64,000 bases of DNA, taken from Pisaster brevispinus (Eukaryota > Echinodermata > Asteroidea > Forcipulatida > Asteriidae). Each line of letters begins with the position of its first letter. Within the stretch, counting starts at the first letter, position 1. The translations under genes were made by a program, and so were the position numbers. Location: positions 25,821,299 to 25,885,298 of the forward strand of contig JAMKCF010000003.1 of the NCBI GenBank assembly GCA_023634235.1. The letters run 5' to 3'. The notes beneath the pieces were generated by a model that saw only the letters and a list, made by a program, of their open reading frames with translations, searched no databases and was not told the DNA's origin. This document shows, one piece after another, positions 1 through 12,205 of the stretch.

Positions 1-199
1 CTCATAACCATTCATAAACACAACCGTTGGGAACGTACCTTCACCAACAAACGTAATTTTTCAAACACAAACTTGTATTGTCAGAGTTTCCAAAGAAGTC
101 TGAATATTCATCAATTTTTTAGGTCAAAGTTGGGATTCGCTATACATTATTATTGACAACACCCGCCAGATGCTACGATCTCATTGGCTGCTACCCAAA

Positions 200-484
200 T
201 CGGTAGATGAGCTCCGTAGGCCGTACACAAACATGTGGCGGATTCGCCAAGTCGGGTTTTGCAATCCAAAACTTACTGGATTGGCATTTAATTGACACTA
301 GAGAGGGCGCGTTACAAAAGCTAATACATTACCGACTCGATTACATTGATCTCCACAGTTAATGGAGTCGGTAATGCTCGATTAGCACTAGACCCGACTT
401 GAACCAAGTCTACAGACAGGCCTGATTTGATCGTGACGACACAGCCTCTTGAAATTGGGTTGAGGAGAGATCGCCAAATATTAT
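200..484 (+). repeat. Detached piece of FReD 5'-flank repeat
   Basis: This stretch matches 36730-36910 in the same orientation and 18110-18300 in reverse. The match is interrupted at about 484 by a cluster of small transposons and resumes at about 1606. It is therefore part of the duplicated DNA that lies upstream of FReD genes C and D. I see nothing recognisable in bases 1-200. Confidence 0.7.
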
Positions 485-514
485 TATAGATAGGTTTCAA
501 TATGACGTCAATCG

Positions 515-692
515 GCCATCTTTACGGGCAATTTGGAACACACAGTCATGCGTTTCGCGTGAGAACGGCGTGCAGCACGCGCGCATTTCACAAAACTCAT
601 TTCACGATTGGTTAGTAAACGGCGCGGCTGCGTTAATATGTGAGCGCTTGACGCGACTGCAAGCCAAAATGCATTTTGCCCGTAAAGATGGC
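515..692. mobile_element. Small inverted-repeat (MITE-like) element
   Basis: A perfect 17-bp inverted repeat (GCCATCTTTACGGGCAA at 515-531, complement at 676-692) encloses a GC-richer core. No coding potential is credible. The superfamily is not determined because no clean target duplication was seen. Confidence 0.55.
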
Positions 693-702
693 GTCTATTA
701 TA

Positions 703-868
703 CAAATATTGACTGCTTCGAGTGCTATGGTTAAAACTACGACTCCCGAGGTGATCCCCGGAGCGTTCTATTTTCCCGAGGCGCAGCCGAGGGAAAATGG
801 ATTGGTCCGGGGATCACCGAGGGAGTCGGAGTTTTAACCATAGCACGAGTAAAAGCAGTCAATATTTG
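703..868. mobile_element. Foldback element with CpG-rich centre
   Basis: The two arms (CAAATATTGACTGC at 703 and its complement ending at 868) are complementary almost to the centre, which reads CCCGAGGCGCAGCCGAGGG. The architecture matches the foldbacks at 19902-20067, 35708-35873 and 56823-56972. Confidence 0.65.
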
Positions 869-1143
869 TTTTATAACACCCCAACAGACTATTTATCATC
901 CTCGTACACGTAACGTTCGTACGCGCATTTCAGATACACAGATGCACAACTGATTGAGTTCGAGGTGGGTAAAAAAGACGTCTGGGTACTGCGCGTGCCA
1001 TGGAATAGTCGACTATTCCATGGCAAACGACTATCACACGGCCGCCGGGTTTCTAGTAAAACTAAGACATATCATGTGACGCGCTCTAAACCAATGAAAA
1101 GACAGAATTTTTGTAAGGGGTGTTATAATGGGAACTATCTATA

Positions 1144-1597
1144 CAGCCTCGCTACCATGGGCAGCGCGCCGTATCGATACCTCTCGTCACTAACCCCTGG
1201 TAGGGATGTACTGAAAAACAACGCTGATTGGCTCCCAAATTTCGAGCGCATGTATAGCGCTTGTAGGACGCTTACTTCGCGCGTGTGAAAATGCAAGTAT
1301 TTTGACGCGATTCCATTTCAAATGAATCATGTTTTTGCACGGTCACCCTAAACAGCATTAAGTTAGACATATCACAAAATGAAGACAAATGACAGAGGAC
1401 CAGTTGCTCTTTGACTTGATGCCTCTTTTGCGCGTTACCATACTTGAGCGCGCGCGTAGAACGGATCGGCCCAGGCCTAATTAAAATGTGCTAGATTCTA
1501 GCACATTTTAATGAACCAATTCCAGGGGTTATGATCGAGCAAGGCATGCTGGGAAAAAATGTCGCGGCGAGATCGATCACCCCTGGGAACGAGGATG
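1144..1597 (+). mobile_element. Mutator-like non-autonomous element, copy 1
   Basis: This 454-bp element has ends CAGCCTCG and CGAGGATG (an imperfect 8-bp inverted repeat) and is flanked by a perfect 9-bp direct repeat CTATCTATA (1135-1143 and 1598-1606). A 9-bp duplication is the hallmark of Mutator-like transposons. It contains an internal palindrome, TGCTAGATTCTAGCACATTT, near 1490. Related copies occur near 8.1, 18.9, 35.0, 36.5, 44.1, 56.5 and 63.3 kb. It has no transposase. Confidence 0.75.
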
Positions 1598-1605
1598 CTA
1601 TCTAT

Positions 1606-1908
1606 AGTCCTATAAAATTACTACATTTAACAGGCGAACATCAAAATGATGAAATATTCTTTTGTTGGTTTAGCATGACTTTTACTGTGTGAAGAGATAT
1701 ATTGAACTCATTTTGAAATACAAATAGTCTAAAGAAGTGTACAAGACTCGGAATCTGCTGTCTACCGCTGCATTAAAAGCTCAATGCAACCTAATGTAGA
1801 TTTTGGTGTACAGTGTACTTCCTCATACTTGCTGGGATAACGTATCCATAAATGGTTGAATAGAAAAGTCCGACGAAAAAAACTTTGTTAAGCTTGGTTC
1901 TGGTCTAG
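1606..1908 (+). repeat. FReD gene 5'-flank remnant
   Basis: This part resembles the DNA just upstream of FReD copies B, C and D (for example 37440-37600), including the block around the GGGATAACGTATCCATA motif. Similarity stops at about 1908, where a transposase fragment begins, so no FReD coding exon follows. It looks like the decapitated upstream part of a fifth FReD unit. Confidence 0.65.
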
Positions 1909-2312
1909 TGCATTTCTACAGTGCTCAGGCATACGAGTTCTTGCTTGAGTTTCTCCATCTTTCTCACCCAGCCACCATTCGCAAGTGGAGTTCAAGCATT
2001 AATTGTCAATTTGGATTTCTTACAGAAGTGATCAACCATTTGCAACAGATGGTGAAAGATAACCCTCTGACGGCGCACTGTGTTCTTGTCCCTGATGCAG
2101 TGGCGCTGAAGAAGGAAGTGAAGTATGATCCAACTAGTGGTGGTTATTCAGGGTTTGTTGATTGTGGACAATTTCAGTCACCGTGCAGTGACAGCCTTGC
2201 CACGGAGGCACTCGTATTTATGGTCATTGTCTCACTGGTCACTGGAAGTTCCCTGTAGCATACTATCTAGCTGGTCATTTATCAGGTGATGCAGCACAAT
2301 GCATACAGTGAA
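1909..2312 (+). pseudogene. P-element/THAP9-like transposase fragment
   Basis: A conceptual reading from 1909 gives a segment beginning HFYSAQAYEFL, then KKEVKYDP, GFVDCG and TEALVFMV. This is the order of motifs in the RNase-H-like region of P-element/THAP9 transposases, as I remember the family. The Asp in LVPDAVAL is at the expected place of the first catalytic Asp. The frame is lost near 2245, and the next frame continues with GHWKFPVAYYLAGHL, so a frameshift separates the halves. There is no THAP domain upstream and no C-terminal part. It is a dead fragment, abutting FReD 5'-flank DNA. Confidence 0.6.
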
Positions 2313-2629
2313 TACCAACACACATTACACAATTTAATCTTAGTGGATCAAAAGCCAATAGCCATCTATCTGGAAATCGGGCAATTATAAAAGTAGCAAT
2401 ACTCCCATACAGTCCAAAAGATCCCGCAATCAGAAGAACAACATGTTATTCTTAAACATGTTCTTATTTTTGTTGTGTGTTATAAAGTTTTGTTAGATAG
2501 GGGATTGGACTATCCTGATACCGTTCGGTTTTCAGTTTATTTGAGTTGCGTCTATAGTTGCATACTAGTTTTTTGGCCACACAGTGGGGGCAGCCAATCC
2601 CTAAATTGACATGAGCTTATCATTTTATT
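2313..2629. other. Unassigned AT-rich stretch
   Basis: I see no open frame, splice pattern or repeat partner here. Confidence 0.4.
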
Positions 2630-3190
2630 TACGAATTTGGTGCAGAACTGGATCCTCCTCTCTGTCAATGGTAAAATATTACAAGATGTAAGGGCCACAT
2701 CGTAGGGTGAATACTTTGACCCAAGGATGATGTTACATGTGCGCGTTTGGATGGGTTCAATGCATGCTTGCTGAGTAATTGTGATGCCAGAGTTCCATAC
2801 TGGGGTAGTTTATTTAACCAGAGGTCTGATGTAGCCGTTATAAATTGTAACTAAGTCTTCTACAGGCAATCGCTTCAAGACTTTCAACATTTGTAGCCTA
2901 CCATTGGCTTTTTTGAGCATCTCGTTCACGTGAGCAGACCATTTCAAAACGGAGGAAAATTTGACTCCCAAGATCTTGGTGGTATCAACTTTGGGGAGAG
3001 TGACATTGTTCAATTTGGGAGCAGGAACGTTGATTGAAGGGTCTTTTAAGAAGGAGATAGACATGTAAGCACACTTATCTGGGTTAAGTTTCATCCTGCT
3101 GTCATCAAACCATTTGGCAAATTCACTTAGTTGGTTTTGCGTGACACTTGGCTTGTCTTTGTGTGTAGCATGTTGGGCGTTAAGGTTTAA
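2630..3190 (-). pseudogene. Non-LTR reverse transcriptase C-terminal fragment
   Basis: Read on the minus strand, this gives FAKWFDDSRMKLNPDKC, LGVKFSSVLKWSAHV, ANGRLQMLKVLKR and, after an in-frame TAA at 2810, TPVWNSGI and LPLTERRIQFCTKF. These are the post-catalytic (thumb and C-terminal) motifs of CR1/Jockey-type non-LTR retrotransposons. The finger and palm domains and the endonuclease are absent, so it is a 5'-truncated relic with at least one stop. Confidence 0.75.
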
Positions 3191-4949
3191 CCGTATAAAA
3201 CGTCGTTTCTTTTTAACTCAATTTTCGGGAAATAATCACTGGACTCGCTTTATAACATAAAATTGTCTACACTCCAGCCCGCCTTGCGTGCACGCCTTTT
3301 AATTTAACTAATTTCTTAATTAACCCATTCTGTTGTGGGTAGGGCCAGATTACTAAATGGAGGTGTGTCTGAACTAAACATACATGTAGGCTAGGTGTGT
3401 TTGTAACAATACAGCCAAGCTTACATAAGCATGCAGCCAACAATCTCACCAACAACATAGGAATGATATATCCTGGGCCAGCAAAGTTTGGTATTCTTGT
3501 CTTAGTCGTGACGTCAGATATACATCATCGGCAACGTCATGGCTATGTCCAGCTCATGCTCTCAAATATCACGCCACATTACTCACACAGTGTGCTCTGA
3601 TAGTACAAGCCATGCAGGCCAGAAAAGAAGTATCTTTTAAAACAGCAGATTTTATGTGCATGTTTGAGAAAGGTTTGCAGTAACACCATAGCAATGATCT
3701 TGCTATGAGTTATGAGGTTCTGAAAAAAACAAACCATTGGTTTAATAGCTGGAAGGTTTGATCAGTAAGCTCTAACTGTCTTTTCGAGAATGCTGGATTC
3801 TGATGACATGCTGTTTAAGTACTATGGATGAGGATTAGCTAGATGATGAGCGTAGGTTGGAAACAGGAACAGGATCATGCAGGGATTAGGTTGGGGAATG
3901 CTCACTGAGCTGTATGTGCCAGAATAGGTAACAAGCACAGGGTAAATGAAGATTGCGCCTAGGTTGGTTTGGGCGGGGTAGTGAGGATATATATGAGAGG
4001 CCATTAGAGAGGCCATTAAGATCAACCAGCACGTCCCAAGTTCTCAAAAGTTTTACGTACAAAAAGGTCAAAGTAAAAGTCACACGCCAAACTGAAAAGT
4101 TCTCCGTGTTTCACAGTTACCATACAGACCTACATGTCTAAAACCAAACAAAGATTATGTTTCATTTTACATTTTACTGGCGAAAGAATCAGCGAATTTC
4201 GAGGGGGCAGGGCAGGACATTTTACAAGAAATGGGGGCGGAGGAAGTTATTTCAACCAGAAATGCATGGTCTCTATACAGTTAAGTTCATCTCACAATTT
4301 ATGAATTCAAAGCCGAAAGTAAATACTAATCAGTAAAATGAAACCAAACATACAATTCTTACAATTTTTACTTCAAACTGTTTATTGCCCAAACAATTGC
4401 AGACGTTTCTTTGCTTCCTATATTCGTGTTATTTACCACCTGGGTAGGAGTCCAGCATTGTTTACCACTCATCAATCTGTTGATCTATGTGAATATTTTG
4501 TTGGCCCAAGTTCTTTCATACAATATGTAGTATCACTTCCTCATACAGATTTGCACTCAATGCTGTCTTGACAAACAGTCTTTGTCTTAAAAAAAAAGAG
4601 GTTAGTTTCGATATATTGATTATGTTTCGACTCTCTGGATCTTTTGTTGTTGCTCTATTGTTCTTTTCACAACCTACTTCCCGTTGTTTTATCTATTATG
4701 AAGATCTTTTAAAACATGTGAGGCACCTTCGAATAACAAAATACTAACGCTTGTGCTCTGTTCTCTAAGGCCAAACAATATAAATGCTCTGTTTCCGGTT
4801 ATCCGAACGACCCTAACTTTATGCCGCGACCCTAAACTATTTATTCGGCTTGAAAATATATTTATTAATTGTTATAAAAAATAAATAAACTAAATTGTGT
4901 GTACCATTGACAAAATGTCTGGTATTGACCAATTTAACATGTTTTAAAA
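3191..4949. other. Intergenic, with one interspersed repeat copy
   Basis: No gene is recognisable. Positions 3781-3975 match 6124-6318 in the same orientation (shared blocks include ATGCTCACTGAGCTGTATGT). The two copies bracket the retrotransposon fragment at 4950-6078, but they lack the TG...CA ends and adjoining duplications expected of LTRs. Confidence 0.5.
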
Positions 4950-6078
4950 AAAAATAAAAAATTCTTTGCAGGCTGACTTAGATAAGATTTTGAGTTGGTC
5001 TAAAATGTGGCATCTATCCCTATATGTTAACAAATGTAGTGTTTTAAATGTGACTCTTAAGAAGAAACCGTTAACTTTGACTACACCCCTGGGTGATACT
5101 ATTCTTAATAGGGTTGATGTTCAGAAAGATCTTGGTATTTTAATTGATGCTTAACTCATCTTTGTCCCTCATGTGAATTACATCATGAAGAAAGCTAACC
5201 GCATGAGTGGTCTGGTAAGGCGGAATTTTCGTTCAATGAAAGATGAACACGTTCACTAATTAGACCCAATTTAGAGAATTGTACAGTTGTTTTTAATTCA
5301 ATCTCCACTCATCAGGCACATAGGATAAAAGGAGTGCAATACCGCTCTCTTAAATGTGTACACATGATGCTTACTAATGTCAGTGCTAACAATTGTAATT
5401 TGGATTATCTTGATCTATGTGATATGTACAGGCTTCCACCCCTCAGACAAAGAAGAATTATAAATGACTGTCTATTTATCTTTAAATATTTCCACAATCG
5501 TTATAACGACACCGACTTCAACCCATTTAGTTTACATAATCCCAATCGTTGTACAAGGCAACAAACACAACATACATGTTACATGGAATCGCGTTGAGAC
5601 GACAAAGCGTGGATTTATATCCAGATTTCATACTCCTACAACGGGTTCCATGAATCTTGTGATGTTTTGGGGGCACCTTCACTAAAGTTCATTTCGTAAT
5701 CAGATTTCACGATTTAGCCTGTACCACTACTGGTATCTGATTAAGTCATTTTTATTACTTAATTATTTTTTATTTATATTAAATATATATATAGGCCCCC
5801 CTATATAAATATGTTTTATGGGATTTTCCCCGTTTTTTCTTTTCTTTTCTTTTGCTGTATTTACTTTGTGTGTATGTATGTATGCATTTATTTGTTTTTA
5901 TTATTTATTTTAATTAATCTTTTCCATTTTAATTCTTAACATTTATGTAAATGTATTTAGTTTGTACCTGCAAGTAGATTATGTTACGTTTTGTTTTCCC
6001 TTTCCTGTAATTGGCGGTTCATCCGCTGTTGGTTTGGACGATAAATACAAATACAGTACAAATACAAATACACAATTG
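4950..6078 (+). pseudogene. Non-LTR retrotransposon 3' fragment
   Basis: Frames on the plus strand give LDKILSWSKMWHLSLYVNKC, VQKDLGILIDA, YIMKKANRMSGLVRRNF, and further on LDLCDMYRLPPLRQRRI and FIFKYFHNRYN. This is the C-terminal part of a CR1/Rex-like reverse transcriptase. The order is preserved, but several stops and frameshifts break it (for example the TAA at about 5152). It ends in a 3' UTR with a CAAATA microsatellite tail at about 6040-6078, typical of a non-LTR 3' end. Everything 5' of the RT thumb is missing. Confidence 0.75.
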
Positions 6079-6123
6079 TAATACAAAACCAGAACACATC
6101 AGGACAAATTTACCGATATATAC

Positions 6124-6318
6124 GTTTCGAGAATGCTGGAATCTGGTGATATGCTGCTTTAGTACTATGGATGAGGATTAGCCAGATGATGAGCGTAGCC
6201 TGGAAAGAGGAACAGGATCATGTTGGGATTAGGTTGGGGAATGCTCACTGAGCTGTATGTGTGAGAATAGGTAACTAGCACAGGGAAAAGAAGGATGAGT
6301 GAGCCTAGGTTTGGGGGG
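6124..6318 (+). repeat. Second copy of the 3781-3975 repeat
   Basis: About 190 bp align with 3781-3975 with scattered substitutions. The family was not identified. It ends in a run of G at about 6311-6320. Confidence 0.6.
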
Positions 6319-6384
6319 GGGGTACACGGGAAAACATGGTGAACTCGCATGGGACAACCCCCATACCCGTCACAACCCCGACAG

Positions 6385-6560
6385 CCAACTCACAACTCCA
6401 ACTGGCAAACTCACAACTCCGAAGGATCAACTCACAACTCTGACGGACCAATTCATAACTCCAACTCACAACTCCAACTCACAACTCACAACTTCGACGG
6501 ACCAACTCACAACTACGAATGGCAAACCCACAACTCCGACGGAGCAATCCACAACCACTC
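6385..6560 (+). repeat. Short minisatellite, about 21 bp unit
   Basis: Imperfect tandem copies of a unit like CTCACAACTCCGACGGACCAA. Because 21 is divisible by three, all copies stay in one frame and give Q/P/T-rich pseudo-ORFs. I do not regard these as genes. Confidence 0.7.
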
Positions 6561-7632
6561 GAAGGCTATCTCATCCTCTATGTGAAACACCATAGAAAAC
6601 AAGTTGTAGGCGCGTCGAACCAGAGGGTGTGTTGGATAGAAAACTCGATGCTGAGGTTATGGAAGGAGCACTGGTGTAGAACGGTCATTGTTGGTCGGTT
6701 TTCGGTAGAAACTGTGATGGAGTGAGCTGTCTGGTTTCTTTGTGATGGGAACATCAACAAGGGTATCTTGCCGGACTGCCCTTGTTACATTTGTCTATTA
6801 ATGCATTGGACTGAAGTTGTAATGGCTAAAACATCAGCGTTTGGCTATGATTCCAAGCTTGTTGGGTCGCATGCTCCCTTTTGGGAAAGTTTAAGGAGTG
6901 GTACATTTATGACTGATGAAAAGGCATAATGTTGTAAAGCACCTTGGTCTAGCTACTATAAGAACCTATAGTGTATTGTTTTGGACTATAGTGTTCGGTT
7001 TATTTCCGTCTGCATTTATAGGCAGGAAAGGCAGGCCGGAGTGTTGACAATTTTGCAAAGGTTTTGCAAGTAAAGCAAATTCCACACATTTTTGTTGTTG
7101 ATGTTCTTGTTCCATGGGCGAACTTGATTAAAGACAGTATTTTGTTGAGCTGTTCGTTTTTTAACCACCACTTCTAAAGACAGTTTCCATCAAGCACGGC
7201 AAAATAGAGACGACTGTTTATACTGCATTTCCCCGATATTTTGCATACAAACGATGAACACTTGTCTATCTATGTCATCAATGACACATTTAAAAGCAAT
7301 ACAGGGGTACATGTTTTTATTCTAGGTAAAAAATACAACTAAAATCAGCAAAACGGTATCCGTTTTTAACGACGTGTATGAGTTCCCGTATCCGTTGTCA
7401 GCATGCATGCAAAACAGGAAGTCGTGGTCGTGAGCTCAATGCCATCTTTAGTTTGGAAAAGATGGATTTCCGTGGACGCCTGATTATTGAGAAGCAAATC
7501 TGGTAGTCTTGATTCACAACGTCAGTTGGTAATTCCGAACCCTTGCGATACAGCTCGGAATCGTTCTTACGCTTTCAAACACAGCATAGGCTGGAGGGCT
7601 AGTCTTGATTGGCGACCTTCATTTTGTTAAAG

Positions 7633-7869
7633 CAGCGGCGTAACTAATATATATATTTTTAGGGGGGCACAAGGGGGTACCATTTTTTTCTAGGGGGCAC
7701 TGTTGGAAAATCAATTGTAAGTTCCATTTGCACTTATTTTAAAACTGGATCTTGTTCTTCGTATTGGTGAGTTCCAAATTTGGGGGGGGGGGGCACCCGG
7801 GGCACTGATATCAATTTATTGGGGGAGGGGGAGGGGGCACGTGCCCCCGTGCCCCCTAGTTCGCTACTG
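7633..7869. mobile_element. Probable inverted-repeat element with G-run core
   Basis: Starts CAGCGGCGTAACTA and ends TAGTTCGCTACTG, which are imperfect inverted repeats. The interior consists of GGGGGGCAC blocks and ends in the palindrome GGGGGCACGTGCCCCC. It is probably a small non-autonomous DNA transposon. Confidence 0.45.
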
Positions 7870-8109
7870 TATTAACGCATATTCGCCGATATTGCAACAC
7901 GAATTACTGACCACAGCATGAATTCCTGGAGAAGAGATATCTGTATCACAGACACATAAACATGTTTCTAGCCATATTTATAGACTTGCCCAGTCCCTCC
8001 GAGCCAGCTTTCCAAACAGTCGATTTTGCGCCCTCTACCGGTGACTGATAAAACAAAACAGCGTCGTCAATCAAGACTACTGGAGGACAGGCTAGCAGAG
8101 GGCTATACG

Positions 8110-8158
8110 CAGCCTTTCTACCATGGGCAGTGCGCCGTATCGATACCTCTCGTCACTA
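8110..8158 (+). repeat. Solitary Mutator-like terminal fragment
   Basis: About 49 bp match the first part of the element at 1144 (CTACCATGGGCAGTGCGCCG onwards). The rest of the element is missing. Confidence 0.65.
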
Positions 8159-9051
8159 AATTTGTTTTACCACACTGTTGCCAATTTAACTTTTTCACAC
8201 CAAACATCAAACCAAAATTTACTCGGACAATCATCTGTTCCTGAAGCCTAAGAGCGCCATTGACTTGACACAATAGAAACACATGCATTCTTCGATGAAA
8301 AAAATATCCCATTTTGAGCATAAATCTAAACATTGTTCTAAAAGAAAACGCTTTAACACAAGTAATCATTAAAACCGAAAAAATACCATGCGGCTATTAA
8401 GGAGAATCACCTAGGGATACTTCAACATAAATGAAACTCATGATCAAAACAGTGCTGCTGCAAACTGCTTACCAACCAGAGTGACCTATGAAAACATGCA
8501 AAGCACGTAATCGAACTGACGTTTCTATCCCTCCAGAACCAGCATGGAAGTAATTGTAAGTAGTTCTACTACACTAAACGAAACATTTTTACATGAAAAT
8601 ACTTCTAGTAAATAATACTGTGTAGTATAAATTCAATATCTAATGACCTCAAAATGTCTGATTGATACAAGCTTTCTAGACTGGAAAATGTAAGTTTTTA
8701 ATACATTTTTAAGGCTACTTATACGTCAACATTTTTATTAGTATTTGTATTTAGTTTTGTTTAATTCTTTTTTTGTGCGAGAGGAAGTTCAACCCTTCCT
8801 GTCAAACCAACATGAGAACTTTGCATCTCAACAGGTTAGCCTGTTTAAATGTAGAAATGGGAAAACGGGCTACAGTTGTCAATAATTATATGCCTTGTTA
8901 TTACTATAACGACAATCAACATTTATCTAAACTGCGTTTAGGCAATTGTCCCGACTTTTAAAAATTTCAAGACAGAAACTGTTTATCTCGAGAATTGCTA
9001 CTGGTATGACTTTAATCAGTGAGCGGCAACACAGTGAGTGCTATGGTGTTA

Positions 9052-11690
9052 TTATTGTGGAGTGGGTCGTATTTTCATCTCTGAGGTTTTGAGTGAGTAA
9101 TACCACCCCTTCCATGCTCTCCAAACGACTCCCTGACCACGTTCAGTCGTGATCCCACTGAGATACTCCCCGTTAAGATTAGAATGGTGGCAGTCTCTGT
9201 ACCACCAGGCGCCGTGGAATATCTGGGCACAGTTCCAGCCCGATTCATCGTTGTCTCGGTCTTTAGTAGAGAACTGCTGGTTATTGTGGAAGTATTTAAA
9301 CGAATCGCCTGAAACAAAGAACGATACTTTATTTTTACAGGATGCAAAAGAAAAACGTTTTTTTTCTTCATTTAAAAAAATATTTTATGTAGATGACGCT
9401 AATTCTAGGTTTTGAGGAGTACCTTTTTTAAAATTTATTTAATGTAATTATATAGAAACATGTATGTGTTTAATTAATTGTCTCCGCAATTAGTGACTTC
9501 GTCTGAGTACGAAACTGTTGTCCTTTCTTTTGTTAGAGGTAGGGTCATAGATTGGTTAATACTCCTAAGAAGCAATGCAGCTGTTGATAGTAATAACTAC
9601 TTTGAGAAAGGATTCTTTCGAAATATTATTGTTCGGATAATTGTTTGCCCGAAAACAATTAAATCTGCGAAACGATTCATGCATAAATCGTTTTGCAGAT
9701 TTCTGAGGAAAAGGTGTCCGTTTGCAAATGCTGCGGCCAGAGACGCTATTGGTACCCGCTGTCACCTCACTAAATTTGGATGGAATCGACGTTCTTGTGA
9801 AAATGACAATTTATGCTGTTTTCTCAGCAAGTAGCACTGTACTCATATGAAACTTTTACATAAGACTTTTATTGTATATTTCTCTATAATGTTGCCAATA
9901 AAACAGTATTACATTGACAAGAACCAATCAATGACCCTTACTTTAAACCCTTTTAAAACACTGTCCAATGGGAACCTTCGATGATTGCTGCTTTGAAAAC
10001 TAAAAACATCAAAAAGGCAAGCGCACAAACATGTATTCCCTTTCTCAATACATTTGCGGGAATGATACTGTTTTATCATCAGCGTTTCCTGAGTAACTTT
10101 AAAACTAGTCCAATAAAATATCATTATTTTTTTTCCACCAAGAAACGATTTCCAATGGCACCCAATAGCCTAAGTACCACAATGACAACAGAGTAATTTT
10201 GCAGATTTGAATTAAATTTTTATAATTTAAACTATGCTAACACCGTAAACAGATTATTGAAAAACAAAAGACCCCTAGAAGGGCAGGTTGGGGCAAATGG
10301 AAAAAAGTAGGTTCCTTTTAGTTTCTCCTCTCAATACATTTTCGGGATCGATACTGATTTATTACCTTCGGTTCCTGAGTAACTTCCATCCGTCAACATT
10401 TAGTTGTCAATCACATCGGCGATGCTGAACGAGTCATAGACGGCATACCTGGTTTCGTCCTCGAAGTCCGATAGATCTATGCGGAGTTCGTACTCGCCCT
10501 GAGCGGTCAGACGGTGCAAGTTGTCATTTCCGAGCCAAAACTCTCCCTCTAGATTCCCAAAGCCCCGGCTGTAGTTGGCAAAGTCGAAGTAGAAATCCAC
10601 ATTGCCGTCCTGGCGCCGCTGGAAAACCTGTCAAAGAATACGTAGGCCCTCACTTGGATATTTTTGTCTAAACATAAATACTTCATAAAAAAAATACCCC
10701 CCAAAAAATTAAGCATTCCTTTCAATTCTCCTTTGTTCAAATATTGTATTTATCTTACTATCCAGCCTCCGCCGTCTGTCTCCATGTCACAGAACACCAA
10801 GAACGGCTCACCGGAATCCAGCGGTTTAACCGCGTACACACCACTGCGTGTCACACCCCTTGCGTAAACGTCGGTACAATCTTTAGGTTGGCACTGGATC
10901 AGTAAACCTCCTTTGTATGTAATAGAGATCATGACTTCATTATAGGAAACAAAGACACTTGAAAAAGTTAAGGAAAACGGTCTTTAAAAAAAACTTTTTT
11001 TTAAATGTTGTATGATTTAAAATGGCACCCTATATTGTAGTAATTAGGATATAATAGTAATTATTATTGTGCAACATTTGGAAAAAAATTATACAGTGAT
11101 CCTTGGTTTTGTTCAATTTATTTATATGAAAGTTAAGCCTTATTCATTTTACTTTGCACTATGGTAATTTATCGTATGCTCGTGTTCCAGCACGTCTGGC
11201 CACGATTGCAAACAAATTCTACCTACCATGAAGGAGTTTAACTGTATCAGATACTGACTCCTGCAGCACTCCCACCTGACGCCCCATGACTCCCATTTGA
11301 CGTCTCGTGTCTGTCAATTGATATAAGGTGTTTCTTAGTTCAGAAGTAACAAATTCTTGGTTGCTCGAAGCTGCAACCTGCAACTCACCCATCTTACGTC
11401 TTGTGTCTTCTATCTCAGAGGAAACCGCTCCTAGATTATCAGTCATTGCAACTTTCAGGTCTTCCACCTGATGTTTTGTGTTTCTTAGTTCAGTGTTTAA
11501 AAATAACAATTTCTAGGTAGTTTAATACAATACTCTTCAACTCATCTATCTTACTACTAGTATCTAGCTCACAGGAAAACGTTTTCTGATTGGCTGAGGA
11601 TGCTACGTGTAGTTCAGCTTGTGACTTTACGATCAAAACGATCCAGAGTGAACGGATAAACAGCCCGATCGTGCTCAAAAGTCAGCAGTA
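9052..11690 (-). pseudogene. Fibrinogen-related (FReD) gene copy A, degenerate
   Basis: Exons recognisable on the minus strand are about 11690-11227 (hydrophobic leader and long coiled coil), 10910-10759, 10627-10366 and 9308-9052, with GT/AG borders in the same phases as copies B-D. The fibrinogen part reads as in the intact copies ([53 protein letters not shown]). Three defects suggest a pseudogene. A TAA at 10400-10402 replaces the Tyr codon of the DNY motif and removes the last 95 or so residues. A one-base frameshift near 11500 splits the coiled coil. No ATG precedes the leader; the frame reaches only a TTG. A TTTAAT (ATTAAA on the minus strand) at 9011-9016 keeps the poly(A) signal position. 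Its coiled coil is much longer than in B-D, with repeats of about 35 residues. Confidence 0.85.
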
Positions 11691-12022
11691 CACGACTTCG
11701 TGTCGTTGATACTTTATGTATAAATTGATACAAGGAAATGAGGAAGAGCTTGTTTCTAAAACCAATATTTACTTGTAGGAGACGGTCTATACGTATGTGA
11801 GGTTATGTTTAATTTTCCTATATTGAGCCGTGCTGACCTGGATTTCAAGGTGCATCCCTAACGAAGCTGATTTATGATTTAGGGAGAGTGTAGTCAAAGG
11901 ATGAGTACTACTGCAGACAAGAAAGATCATTCAATAAAAAGATAATATTAGTGCAACATTTTTACATCAGTGTTCAATGCACTTCTCATGTTTCTTCCTT
12001 GCGCTTTAAAATGCAAACCTTA

Positions 12023-12202
12023 AGCCCGGTTCATACTTCCTGCGAATGCGAATGCGAAGCGAATTTGACGTCACAGGGCCGTTTTCGCAGCGAATGTTTC
12101 GCAGGAGTTGAGCACATTTCAACTGCTGCGAATTATTCGTTGCGAATTTGTGACGTCAATATTCGCTTCGCATTCGCGTTCGCAGGAAGTATGAACCGGG
12201 CT
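12023..12202. mobile_element. PIF/Harbinger-type MITE
   Basis: A 180-bp foldback with perfect arms beginning AGCCCGGTTCATACTTCCTG and ending with the complement, flanked by TTA on both sides (12020-12022 and 12203-12205). A 3-bp TTA/TAA duplication is typical of PIF/Harbinger. The interior is GCGAAT-rich and carries two TGACGTCA-like sites. Confidence 0.8.
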
Positions 12203-12205
12203 TTA

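Larger units (their letters stand above)
6600..9000. other. Intergenic region without recognisable gene
   Basis: Nothing codes convincingly. It holds the G-rich repeat at 7633-7869 and the Mutator-like end at 8110-8158. A diverged stretch at about 8370-8510 resembles 13060-13195 (shared ACCAACCAGAGTGACCTA), so the flanks of copy A and the A-B interval share an older repeat. Confidence 0.45.

Noticed and set aside
965..1288. 107-codon ORF, with similar peptides near 18.9, 35.0, 36.4 and 56.5 kb
   Set aside because: The common peptide (LATMGSAPYRYLSS) is the translated end of the Mutator-like MITE.
3781..6318. Pair of about 190-bp direct repeats as LTRs of a retrotransposon
   Set aside because: They lack TG...CA ends and target duplications, and the DNA between them belongs to a non-LTR element with its own tail.
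6299..6595. Thr/Pro/Gln-rich ORFs
   Set aside because: Minisatellite translation with a 21-bp unit.
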